This document shows positions 26,945 to 35,446 of a stretch of 42,912 bases of DNA, one piece after another. How positions within the stretch are numbered: the first letter of the stretch is position 1; each line of letters begins with the position of its first letter. The position numbers were made by a program, and so were the translations under genes. The notes under the pieces were generated by a model. That model searched no databases, had not been told where the DNA came from, and worked only from the letters and a program-made list of their open reading frames with translations. Source of the DNA: Candidatus Omnitrophota bacterium (GTDB lineage: Bacteria; Omnitrophota; Gorgyraeia; Gygaellales; Profunditerraquicolaceae); the NCBI GenBank assembly GCA_018825985.1, contig JAHKAP010000075.1, positions 1-42,912 of the forward strand, read 5' to 3'.

Positions 26945-29310
26945 CTTATTTTTTCCAGGATAACCCTTTGTTTGGCCTTTTTAGCCAGGCGTTCAAAAAA
27001 AACCTTAAAATCCGGGTATTCATTTTCGGAAATTATGCTTTTCTTGGATTCGATAACCTGATGGAAGTATATTTTATTATTTTTATATTTATATTCAACA
27101 TTAAATTTAAACCAGGGGAAATCTTCGCTTATGCCTTCAGGAAGATATTTAACTTTAAACTGAGAAGGCAGCTCTATTTCAATTTTAACTTCCTTGGTAT
27201 CAAGTATTTCAAAGTCAATCGGATATCTACGCGTCTCTTTGGCAGTTAATGATGTATCCAAACTGATTAATTGGGGCATTATCCTTAGCATACCGGCGCT
27301 GGTAAAATATTCCGGGCCCTGGAAATCATAGTTCAAGACAACCGGTTTATTTAAGTCATTTAGGTTATCCACATTGTAACTTGTCAGCGTAGCGCCAATA
27401 GAAACTTCTTGGATCTTTTTCTTTAGTATCTCTGCGATAAGTTCGGGCTGGGTATATAAAAGCCAGTAGCGCTGCCCTTGGTCATAAATACCTTGGCTAT
27501 AAACGCTTTTGGCTGCGGATAAAGTTTCATCCGGTTTTATCTTCAACCTTACCAACTGGCGGTTTAAATTATGCTGCGCAGGATATAGGGGCGTATCGAT
27601 AATATCGTAAGCCTCTTCCTTAGAAACTAAAACCTTACGCCCCTGGTCGCCTGACGGAAGGTCGTCAAGAGAACAGGTCTCGGCGGTAGGGTCAAGAAAA
27701 ATTACCCTATCTTTCAAGACTAAGGCAGCGATGCAATGGTTAAAGAATGCCGCCGGAAAATCTTCTTTGAGATTATAGTAATCTTTGGTCCCGATAAGCA
27801 CCGGCCAGGCTCTAAATCCTGCCTCTTTTAGCATGGTTACCAGCAATATTGCCTGATCTTTACAGTCCCCATATTTATTCCGGAATATATCCTCGGCTTT
27901 ATGCGGCTCATATCCTGCTTGGCCGTATTCCACCGCAACGTAGCGGATCTTCCGGGCGCAAAAATTATAAATAGCCCGGACCTTAGCCTCATCATTATCT
28001 AACCCCATCAGCAGCTCTTTAACCTTATCCTTAATCGCCTGGTCTGCCCTAATCTTATCCTGGGCTAAACCCCACCACCAGTTATAAACTTCATCCCATT
28101 TACTAAAAGTAGAGATTAATATAGTCGGATTTATATCCACCGGGGCAGGCATATTTGATTCGGGGATGATTTGAGGTAAGTTTTTAAACTCCCATTTATA
28201 AATTTTAACCTCGTCTTTTTCTTCTATCCGGGGTTTTAATAAAGCGCCAAAATCATTATATTTATCGTTTATGGAGCAGGTATATATAATTTTATCTTTG
28301 GGCAGGGTAATGGCAAAATTGGCCGAGATAACCGGATCGCTGTTTAAAACCGGATAATTTAAAATAAAATCCTTCCTGTTCATCAACTGGCTGCGGTATA
28401 TTTTTACCTTGTATTCTATGGCCGCGTTTTCGGAGATCTCCGGGAAAGATATAATAAAAACTCGGGCATTGGAGTAAAGGGGAAAATTCAGGTATTTAGA
28501 AACATCCCGGATATGCCGGCTACCTACCTCTGTTACACTCCCGTCGGGTTTAATGGTCCGGGCATAAACCAACTCCACCCTTTCAAAAGTAGTGTCGTAA
28601 TCAATATGGGCTTCGGAAAAATTCTCTTTTCCCCGTTCATTTAATATCTTAACCAGGTAATGAAATGTGGAGGCCTGAGTATCGGAAGGAGTGATTTCTA
28701 CTCTTTCGTCGCAATAAAGGACCAGCGCGCCGGCCTGAGGATATTCTTTGGAAGTTGGCGCATTATCCAGGATATTGCTTATTTCAGAAGAGATATCTTT
28801 AATCCGGGCCGACTTAACTTCTTTCTCAATAATTGCCAGTCGCTCCCGGGCTTTAAGTTTAAGCCCTGTCTGGGTTATCTTAAGGTAAGCTGAAATTGCC
28901 TGGTCAAAAAGATTCAGCTTTTCACAAGTAAGCCCCAGATAATAAAAATATTCGCTGTCCTCTAATTTTATCTGACTTAAAATTTCAAGGGCATCAGTAA
29001 AATCCCCCAGGCGATAATGAGAAATGGCCAGATATTTTTTGGCTTCGGGCAGAGCGGTCTTTTTAAATTCATCTATTGCTTGTGAAAATTCACCGCGCTG
29101 ATAATATAATTTTCCCAGATCATAATGCACCCTGTCTAAATTCCGGCCCCGGGATATTAATTTATTATATTCTGTAATTGAACCATGGTAAAATCTCTCC
29201 GATTTTAAAGCCAGCTCTTTGGCTTTTTCCGGTGAATCTTTTGGACCACAGCCTAAAATTAAGCTCGGGATCAGAAAAATAGCAATAATGAATATTTTAT
29301 TTTTTTTCAT
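26941..29310 (-). CDS. DUF3857/transglutaminase-like lipoprotein with N-terminal TPR-type repeats
   Basis: Lipobox ILGCGPK; TPR-like helices; DUF3857 region; transglutaminase core YGDCKDQAILLVTMLKEAGFRAWPVLI and FNHCIAALVL...LDPTAET. Confidence 0.88.
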   Translation of the reverse strand: MKKNKIFIIAIFLIPSLILGCGPKDSPEKAKELALKSERFYHGSITEYNKLISRGRNLDRVHYDLGKLYYQRGEFSQAIDEFKKTALPEAKKYLAISHYRLGDFTDALEILSQIKLEDSEYFYYLGLTCEKLNLFDQAISAYLKITQTGLKLKARERLAIIEKEVKSARIKDISSEISNILDNAPTSKEYPQAGALVLYCDERVEITPSDTQASTFHYLVKILNERGKENFSEAHIDYDTTFERVELVYARTIKPDGSVTEVGSRHIRDVSKYLNFPLYSNARVFIISFPEISENAAIEYKVKIYRSQLMNRKDFILNYPVLNSDPVISANFAITLPKDKIIYTCSINDKYNDFGALLKPRIEEKDEVKIYKWEFKNLPQIIPESNMPAPVDINPTILISTFSKWDEVYNWWWGLAQDKIRADQAIKDKVKELLMGLDNDEAKVRAIYNFCARKIRYVAVEYGQAGYEPHKAEDIFRNKYGDCKDQAILLVTMLKEAGFRAWPVLIGTKDYYNLKEDFPAAFFNHCIAALVLKDRVIFLDPTAETCSLDDLPSGDQGRKVLVSKEEAYDIIDTPLYPAQHNLNRQLVRLKIKPDETLSAAKSVYSQGIYDQGQRYWLLYTQPELIAEILKKKIQEVSIGATLTSYNVDNLNDLNKPVVLNYDFQGPEYFTSAGMLRIMPQLISLDTSLTAKETRRYPIDFEILDTKEVKIEIELPSQFKVKYLPEGISEDFPWFKFNVEYKYKNNKIYFHQVIESKKSIISENEYPDFKVFFERLAKKAKQRVILEKIR

Positions 29311-30139
29311 GCGGCATAACTTCCAATTCTAAAATATTACTCACTTTAAAAGTGCGTTCTTCATTCCGTAAACAGCAATGCGCTACCAGGTATTGGCGGG
29401 ATTTATCCCGTTTTATTTCTTTTGGCGCAACATCCCGAAGAGAGACTTCTAAACCCGAGCCAGAAAGATATTTTATCCTGAGATTAAACCCTAAGTCAAT
29501 AGCTTCTTGTATCCGGATAATTTTCTGATTATTAGAATCTGCCTGGGCCGCGGGATTGATTCCGAATAGATTAAGAAAGTCGTTAAAATTAATTGCTGCG
29601 CCCTTTTGGGCCAATATCTCCTTGAGCCGGTTAAAAACCTCCCAAGTAAGCTCTACATCAGATAACGCCCGGTGTTTCTGCTCAACCCTGACGCCTAATT
29701 TATCCGCCACAAACCAAAGAGCGTAACGATTCAGTCCCGGTAATAATCTTTTGGCCATAAGCAATATATCAACAACCGCTATATCTTCAGGCAGAGATAC
29801 TTTTCCGGCTGATTTTATCGCCTGGTTAAGAAAACCCAGGTCAAAAGAAGCATTATAAGAAGCCAGGCAGCTGCCCTGTATAAATTCCAGGAACCCCGGT
29901 AAAACATCATCCATTTTCGGAGCATCCTTTAGCATCTCCGCAGTTATCTGGTTGACTGCAAACGCTCCGGAAGATACCGGCCTTTGGGGATTGACCAAGC
30001 TATGGAAAACAGCTATTTTTTCTTTACCCTTAAAACGGATACCGGCGATCTCCGCTATCCTATCCCCCCTGGCAAAATCCAAACCAGTGGTTTCGGTATC
30101 AAATATCACGAATTCTATCTCTTCCAGCTTATTATCCAT
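29297..30139 (-). CDS. DnaQ-like 3'-5' exonuclease fused to a C-terminal WYL domain
   Basis: FVIFDTETTGLDFARGDRIAEIAGIRF and HRALSDVELTWEVF (exonuclease motifs); C-terminus IRIQEAIDLGFNLRIKYLSGSGLEVSLRDVAPKEIKRDKSRQYLVAHCCLRNEERTFKVSNILEL (WYL-like). Confidence 0.85.
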   Translation of the reverse strand: MDNKLEEIEFVIFDTETTGLDFARGDRIAEIAGIRFKGKEKIAVFHSLVNPQRPVSSGAFAVNQITAEMLKDAPKMDDVLPGFLEFIQGSCLASYNASFDLGFLNQAIKSAGKVSLPEDIAVVDILLMAKRLLPGLNRYALWFVADKLGVRVEQKHRALSDVELTWEVFNRLKEILAQKGAAINFNDFLNLFGINPAAQADSNNQKIIRIQEAIDLGFNLRIKYLSGSGLEVSLRDVAPKEIKRDKSRQYLVAHCCLRNEERTFKVSNILELEVMPHEKK

Positions 30140-30151
30140 AAGTATTTTTAT

Positions 30152-30209
30152 TAGGAACAGCGACTATTTTCCGCCTACTTGCGAGTGAGAAAAATAGTCG
30201 CTGTCCCTA
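30152..30209. repeat. REP-like long hairpin at the DUF2156/exonuclease junction
   Basis: TAGGAACAGCGACTATTTTc (30152-30171) is a near-perfect inverted repeat of gaAAAATAGTCGCTGTCCCTA (30189-30209), with loop CGCCTACTTGCGAGTGA. Confidence 0.9.
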
Positions 30210-31108
30210 TTTAAATTTTTTCTTTTAGCTATATAACTGGGGATCAACTTCACCGGATGATAAGAAAGTTTAACTTTTTTCAAATTCTCCAGGCCGGAAT
30301 CATCCATAACATTAATGTACTTATTGCCTTTCAGCTCTGAACAAAATGAGCGAAAAATGAATTGGGCTAATCCTCTAATAGATAGATCGGTTATTTCGTA
30401 TAATATGCAAAAGGTCTGTGGATTTAATTTAAACCCAAAACTAAAAGCCTTGATCCGGTTTTCAATTCTTACTACTCGGCCGCGGCAACCCAGGTCTTTA
30501 TAATTATCCAGCAATATTCGCAGGCTCTTAAGGCTGTCCTCCATCATCGCCTGATAGACCGGGTCGGGGTTGGATGATTTACGCCCCGCCATCCATTTCC
30601 GGTATAATCCCAGGCAGTTTTCTTTGGACTCCAGAGAAAATGGAGCGTATTCAAAAGAGTAGTGCTTGGTAAAATAATTATAAGAGGCCCTTTTAGACTT
30701 GAAGACATTGCCTTCTAATTTAGCCAGGCCGCTTCTTAAACAGAGATAATCGTATGACTTGAATACGCAATCATACCCTAAATCGCGGTAAAAAGATAGC
30801 TCTTCCTGCTCTATATTTTCTATGCGCGAGTTTTCCGGATTTGGGTTAAATTCATCCATCACCTCAAAGGCGCGGGAGATAGTTTCAGGCCTTATTCTTT
30901 CCCCTAATACCGGAAGGTATAAAAATGAGCCTAATTTATCCTTGAAAAATAAACAGAAGTTCCCTTTTTCAACCGACCAGAGAATATCAAATAGCCCCTT
31001 CCAAATATAAATATTGTTAAAATTATAGACCGACAGATCGCGCCGGCTTAAGAAAAGGTAACGGCCAATCAAACCTTTATCCCGCAGAGAAATCTTATTT
31101 AATTTCAT
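30164..31108 (-). CDS. DUF2156 (phosphatidylglycerol lysyltransferase C-terminal-like, GNAT fold) protein
   Basis: LFLSRRDLSVYNFNNIYIWKGLFDILWSVEKGNFCLFF, NYFTKHYSFEYAPF, FSFGFKLNPQTFCILYEITDLSIRGLAQFIFRSFC. Confidence 0.8.
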   Translation of the reverse strand: MKLNKISLRDKGLIGRYLFLSRRDLSVYNFNNIYIWKGLFDILWSVEKGNFCLFFKDKLGSFLYLPVLGERIRPETISRAFEVMDEFNPNPENSRIENIEQEELSFYRDLGYDCVFKSYDYLCLRSGLAKLEGNVFKSKRASYNYFTKHYSFEYAPFSLESKENCLGLYRKWMAGRKSSNPDPVYQAMMEDSLKSLRILLDNYKDLGCRGRVVRIENRIKAFSFGFKLNPQTFCILYEITDLSIRGLAQFIFRSFCSELKGNKYINVMDDSGLENLKKVKLSYHPVKLIPSYIAKRKNLNRDSDYFSHSQVGGK

Positions 31109-31604
31109 CGCTTAGTTTAAGCTCCACGATTTCCGAGACTTCTTCATAAGCCTGGAGAAGCTGGGGGTTATTTTTAAGAATCTTTATTTGAGCGGAAGAA
31201 TTGAGAAAAGATACCAGATAATCGATATACTCATTTAATTCTTTGCTGTTTAAATGATCTTTAATATACGGGCAATTCAAGTCAACTGTCAAAAGCACTC
31301 TTTTATTTCTTAAATTGATAAGGAAGGGGTAGAGCTGGCACTCAAAAGGCCGAAATCTATAGACCCCGCACTTATTATCTTTACATCCTAAAAAAGCGCA
31401 TACAAATCCTTCTCCTCCGGGATTAGGCTTAGGTTGTATCTTCTTATCTATTGAAATAGATACCGCGGGGATTCCTTCTCTGTCCGCCAATTCCTGGGCC
31501 TCTTCATTCAAAAGACAAGGCAGCCATACGGAATCTGCTTCCTTGAACCTGCAGCATCCGGCGCATTTTAAACATGCGCTTTCCGGAACAAATTGTCTGA
31601 TCAT
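31095..31604 (-). CDS. YkgJ family cysteine cluster protein
   Basis: CLKCAGCCRFKEADSVWLPCLLNEEAQELA...CAFLGCKDNKCGVYRFRPFECQLYPF. Confidence 0.88.
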   Translation of the reverse strand: MIRQFVPESACLKCAGCCRFKEADSVWLPCLLNEEAQELADREGIPAVSISIDKKIQPKPNPGGEGFVCAFLGCKDNKCGVYRFRPFECQLYPFLINLRNKRVLLTVDLNCPYIKDHLNSKELNEYIDYLVSFLNSSAQIKILKNNPQLLQAYEEVSEIVELKLSDEIK

Positions 31605-31921
31605 TTTACTACGCTTCCTAATTTTACCTGCCTTTGCGGAGAGACTATGGCTATACCGGTCTCATCCGAAGCCGCCAAAAGCATGCCCTGGCTCTCTACT
31701 CCTCTTAAAATCGCAGGCTCTAGATTGTCCACCAAAATAACCTGTTTGTCCAAAAGCTCTTCCTTAGTATAGGAGCCCTTGATACCGGCCACTATCTGCT
31801 TAGTCCTGTCCCCCAGATCAACAATGATTACATAGAGTTTATCGGCATTGGGATGGTCCTGGATTTCTTTAACCCTGGCCACTCTTAATTCTAATTTTTT
31901 AAATTCTTCGATATTAACCAT
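31601..31921 (-). CDS. Stand-alone tRNA-binding (EMAP/Trbp111/MetG C-terminal-like) domain protein
   Basis: MVNIEEFKKLELRVARVKEIQDHPNADKLYVIIVDLGDRTKQIVAGIKGSYTKEELLDKQVILVDNLEPAILRGVESQGMLLAA. Confidence 0.92.
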   Translation of the reverse strand: MVNIEEFKKLELRVARVKEIQDHPNADKLYVIIVDLGDRTKQIVAGIKGSYTKEELLDKQVILVDNLEPAILRGVESQGMLLAASDETGIAIVSPQRQVKLGSVVK

Positions 31922-31932
31922 TTGCTTTCTCC

Positions 31933-32859
31933 TTACTTATCCCTCGTCATGTAATTATATGCCTTTAAAGCAATGTCGGCTATGAAATCTTTGGCTATTT
32001 TAGAAGTCTTATTTTTATGCCTGGTAAGGACGCAAACTAAAAGGTCGCCTTGATCGGTAAAAACTATTCCCGCATCATGACAGACGCTTCTTTCCAGGCC
32101 GGTTTTGTGGGCGACAATTACCTGAAGAGGCAATCTTGCCGGAATCCGGTCGCGAATCTTTTGTTTTTTTAGTATATTTAAGCACTCTTGGGAAACATTT
32201 TTATTCAATAATTTACCGTGGTAAATTTTTTCTAAAAGCAACGACAGGTCTGCGGCGTTAATAAAATTTTCAATACCGTTGCGACGGCTCTTAAAATCCA
32301 TCATCCTGCGGGCAATGTTGGTATTATTCAATCCCAGCTTTTTAAATGCAGCATTTAAATAATCATCCCCCAATAAATCAATGAGCATGTTAGCCGCGGT
32401 ATTGTCGCTTTCGGCTATCATCATCTCGACCAAATCTCTTATTTTAACCGGAGTGCCTTCGGGTAACTCTCTTAATTTACCTGAACCCAAAACCTTAAAC
32501 CTGTTTTTAAGGAGTGGCTCATCCTCCAAATTGATCTTGGCTTCAGAATAGGCCAGAAAACAGGCAGCCATGATTGGTATCTTGACTATGCTGGCTGAAG
32601 GGAATAATTTATCTTCATTGACCCTGACCTGCCATCCGTTTTCTAAATCTACGACTACCAGCCCGCATTTGCCGGAAAAATTGGAAGCCGAACCCCTGAT
32701 ATCCGCCGACAAAGCGGCCCAAGCAGCTTTTTGCTTTTTAGTTTTAATCTCTTCCTTGATTACGGCAGAAAAATAAAGGTAAAGCGAAAAGGAGATGAGT
32801 ATTAAGAAAACCCCGGAAAGTATGAATTTAGTCTTTTTTGACCTAAGCGGAAAGGACAT
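31933..32859 (-). CDS. Class-A beta-lactamase-like serine hydrolase, membrane-anchored
   Basis: N-terminal TM; SxxK in FPSASIVKIPIMAAC; SDN in MIAESDNTAANMLI; KTG in VAHKTGLERSVCHDAGIVF. Confidence 0.88.
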   Translation of the reverse strand: MSFPLRSKKTKFILSGVFLILISFSLYLYFSAVIKEEIKTKKQKAAWAALSADIRGSASNFSGKCGLVVVDLENGWQVRVNEDKLFPSASIVKIPIMAACFLAYSEAKINLEDEPLLKNRFKVLGSGKLRELPEGTPVKIRDLVEMMIAESDNTAANMLIDLLGDDYLNAAFKKLGLNNTNIARRMMDFKSRRNGIENFINAADLSLLLEKIYHGKLLNKNVSQECLNILKKQKIRDRIPARLPLQVIVAHKTGLERSVCHDAGIVFTDQGDLLVCVLTRHKNKTSKIAKDFIADIALKAYNYMTRDK

Positions 32860-32888
32860 TTATTTTGGAATAGATAAACCATTAATAA

Positions 32889-33194
32889 TCAGGTTTTAAG
32901 TCTCATCGCTAAATCCAGCAACGTCCTGACCAGAAAAGATTTAAAGAATAAGATTAACAAAAATGCTATTATCGGAGAAATATCGATGCCGAATTTAAAA
33001 TCCAGGGGAAGTATTTTTCTGATCGGGTAGAGTATGGGCTCGGTGGTTTTATACAAAAACTGGACGATCGGATTATACGGATCAGGCTGGACCCAACTTA
33101 TCAAGGCCCGGATAAGGATAAGCCAATAAAGGACACTGAAAACAATATCCAGGATCTGGGCTAATGCGGCTAAAAGATTGGACAATATAAACAT
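32889..33194 (-). CDS. YggT family membrane protein
   Basis: LIRALISWVQPDPYNPIVQFLYKTTEPILYPIRKILP...DISPIIAFLLILFF. Confidence 0.92.
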   Translation of the reverse strand: MFILSNLLAALAQILDIVFSVLYWLILIRALISWVQPDPYNPIVQFLYKTTEPILYPIRKILPLDFKFGIDISPIIAFLLILFFKSFLVRTLLDLAMRLKT

Positions 33195-33218
33195 ATACTA
33201 TTGTAATTTATCAACCCT

Positions 33219-33294
33219 CCCGGCCGACCCTAAATGTGATTAGGGACAACCGGGAATTATTATATTAACCCTTGTCCGTATCACTACGGCAAGG
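33219..33294 (-). ncRNA. Structured leader RNA candidate upstream of yggT
   Basis: Minus-strand hairpins CCTTGCCGTA-GTGA-TACGG-A-CAAGG (33294-33270, GNRA-type loop) and CCCGG..CCCTAA-TCACAT-TTAGGG..CCGGG (33254-33219), downstream of a good sigma-70-type promoter. Confidence 0.5.
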
Positions 33295-33316
33295 TATCTC
33301 TTATTTAAACAGGTGT

Positions 33317-33345
33317 ATTATAGCCGCAATACCTTGTTATATCAA
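33317..33345 (-). promoter_or_regulatory. Sigma-70-type promoter TTGATA-17 bp-TATAAT
   Basis: Minus strand TTGATA (33345-33340), 17-bp spacer, consensus TATAAT (33322-33317). Confidence 0.75.
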
Positions 33346-33528
33346 GAGATTTTCGAGTTTAGGGATAGATTTTCACGGTGATTTCTGGAGTAGCGAGCAG
33401 TTATTTTGAAGCGGCAAGCCGACAAAAATGGGCTGAATTATGTCCGTTTTGCCCGGTCTTTTTTGGCTAGAAATTACATAAATAATTGAGTTACTACGTA
33501 TTGAAAGGAGATTATTTTCAACAGTCTT

Positions 33529-33927
33529 CTATACCATTTTGACTATTTTAGTAAGCAGACTTAATTCCAGATAAGCCAGATCAAAAGGCTTGATAATATA
33601 ATCGTAGGCGCCTTCGCTTATCGCCTCCTTGGCCTTATCTTCATCCGGATAGCCGGTGATCATGATCACCCCAATATCCCTTTTTATAATCTTCTTTATC
33701 TTACGCAACAATTCTAAGCCGTTAATATCCGGGAGCATAATATCCAGAAGTATTATTCTTACTTTATCTTCCTCAGCCAAAAGCTTTAAACCTGCTTCTC
33801 CCGTAGATGCCAGAAGCACCTGGATATACCCTTTTTTCTTCAAAAACATCTCCAAGAAACTACGTACGCTATCGTCATCATCAATAATTAATATCTTATT
33901 CTCTCCCGGAGCTTTGTTTTCTTCCAC
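33529..33927 (-). CDS. Single-domain response regulator (CheY-like)
   Basis: ILIIDDDDSVRSFLEMFLKKKG, VRIILLDIMLPDINGLELL, KPFDLAYLE. Confidence 0.92.
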   Translation of the reverse strand: MEENKAPGENKILIIDDDDSVRSFLEMFLKKKGYIQVLLASTGEAGLKLLAEEDKVRIILLDIMLPDINGLELLRKIKKIIKRDIGVIMITGYPDEDKAKEAISEGAYDYIIKPFDLAYLELSLLTKIVKMV

Positions 33928-33959
33928 ATTACCCTCCTCAAATTAACGCTTCCCTCTGA

Positions 33960-34685
33960 CTACTGAATAACCTTATCAATTTCATTAAATATCTTTTCAA
34001 TCTGAAATGGTTTTCCTAAAAAAACCTCGGCTCCGGAATCCAAAATATCCTTGACATCATGAAGATAGCCGCTCATCAATATAATCCTTAAATCAGGCTT
34101 AATCTTCTTTATCTCCCGCGATACCTCCAGGCCGTTGCCGTCTTTTAATATCGCATCCACAAAAACCAGGTCAAAATCGCTTTTAATGACTTTTTCCATA
34201 GCGTCTTTAACCGTCTCAACAATAACCACATTGTAATTGCGGTATTTAAAAAGCATGCGGAAAAAATCGCGCACGCTCTTATCATCGTCCAGCACCAGAA
34301 TATTCAAAGGCTTACTCGGCTCTTTACTATGGAGGTTGTTCACCAGGCTAATTATATAGCTTATATCAAATGGCTTCTTAAGAGAGGTTAATGCCCCGAT
34401 CTCCTGGGCTTGTTTTAATAAATCATCTACCAAATATCCGGTTATCATAACGTAAGTAGCGCCGGGCCGGATCTGTTTTAATTCCCTTAATACATCCACT
34501 CCGCCCATCTTAGGCATTTTAATATCTATTAATACAATATCAAAAGCCTCTTCTTTCGATATCTTGATCGCGGCAGGCCCGTCCTCTACAGCCTTAGCCT
34601 CTACGCCTCTTAAGGATAAAAGCCTGACCAGAAACTCCCTGACCACTAACTCATCATCCACGATTAACGCCTTGATATTCTTCAT
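33960..34685 (-). CDS. Tandem double receiver-domain protein
   Basis: Two REC domains: ALIVDDELVVREFL...IVLIDIKMPK...KKPFD and ILVLDDDKSVRDFFRML...LVFVDAILKDGNG...GKPFQ; no output domain. Confidence 0.92.
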   Translation of the reverse strand: MKNIKALIVDDELVVREFLVRLLSLRGVEAKAVEDGPAAIKISKEEAFDIVLIDIKMPKMGGVDVLRELKQIRPGATYVMITGYLVDDLLKQAQEIGALTSLKKPFDISYIISLVNNLHSKEPSKPLNILVLDDDKSVRDFFRMLFKYRNYNVVIVETVKDAMEKVIKSDFDLVFVDAILKDGNGLEVSREIKKIKPDLRIILMSGYLHDVKDILDSGAEVFLGKPFQIEKIFNEIDKVIQ

Positions 34686-35431
34686 ATCGCCTCCTTGGCT
34701 CTCCTGGCTTCTTCTACCACGGATAATATCTGTTGGACATCAAACGGCTTATAAAGGCAGCCTTTGATATTCAGGCTATTGATATTGGCAGCTTTATCCA
34801 CCAGCCCGGTCATCAAGAAAATATTCAGGTCGGGTTTAAGGTTGCGGATCTTAAAATACAACTCTATACCGCTTGACTCAGCCAGGTAAACATCCAGAAA
34901 AACCAGGTTAAATTCCTGGTTTTTTACCGCATCCAGGGCCTGCTTGTCGGTATTAACTAATAAGGCGTTGTATTTTTCATCTTTAAATAAAGCTCCGAAA
35001 AAACTTAAAACCGCGTTATCATCGTCAACCACCAATATATTAAGCGCCTCCTTACTATCTTTGGGCGCGACATCATCAATAAGCGTAATCACCTGGCTTA
35101 TATCAAAAGGCTTCTTTAAAAACGCTGTTGCCCCTTCTTCCCGGGCCTTCTTAAGAATCTCATCTACCGCATAGCCGGTCATCATAACATATTTGCCCAG
35201 AGGATTTATCTTTTTAAGTTCTCTGTATGTTTCTAACCCATCCATCCCGGTCATCCTGACGTCTAAAAAAATTATATCGAATTTGGCCTGCTTAGCCGCC
35301 CCGATCGCCTTATAGCCGCTATCTACAGCCGTAACCGTTACCCCTCCCAGAGCCAAAAGCCTGAGCAGAAAATCCCTCACTACTTCTTCGTCATCCACCA
35401 CCAGGACTTTAATATCTTTCTTGGCTGTCAT
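34682..35431 (-). CDS. Tandem double receiver-domain protein (paralog of the downstream gene)
   Basis: Two REC domains: VLVVDDEEVVRDFLLRLL...IIFLDVRMTGMDG...KKPFD and ILVVDDDNAVLSFFGALF...LVFLDVYLAESSG...YKPFD; no output domain. Confidence 0.92.
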   Translation of the reverse strand: MTAKKDIKVLVVDDEEVVRDFLLRLLALGGVTVTAVDSGYKAIGAAKQAKFDIIFLDVRMTGMDGLETYRELKKINPLGKYVMMTGYAVDEILKKAREEGATAFLKKPFDISQVITLIDDVAPKDSKEALNILVVDDDNAVLSFFGALFKDEKYNALLVNTDKQALDAVKNQEFNLVFLDVYLAESSGIELYFKIRNLKPDLNIFLMTGLVDKAANINSLNIKGCLYKPFDVQQILSVVEEARRAKEAI

Positions 35432-35446
35432 AATCCATACCTCCTC

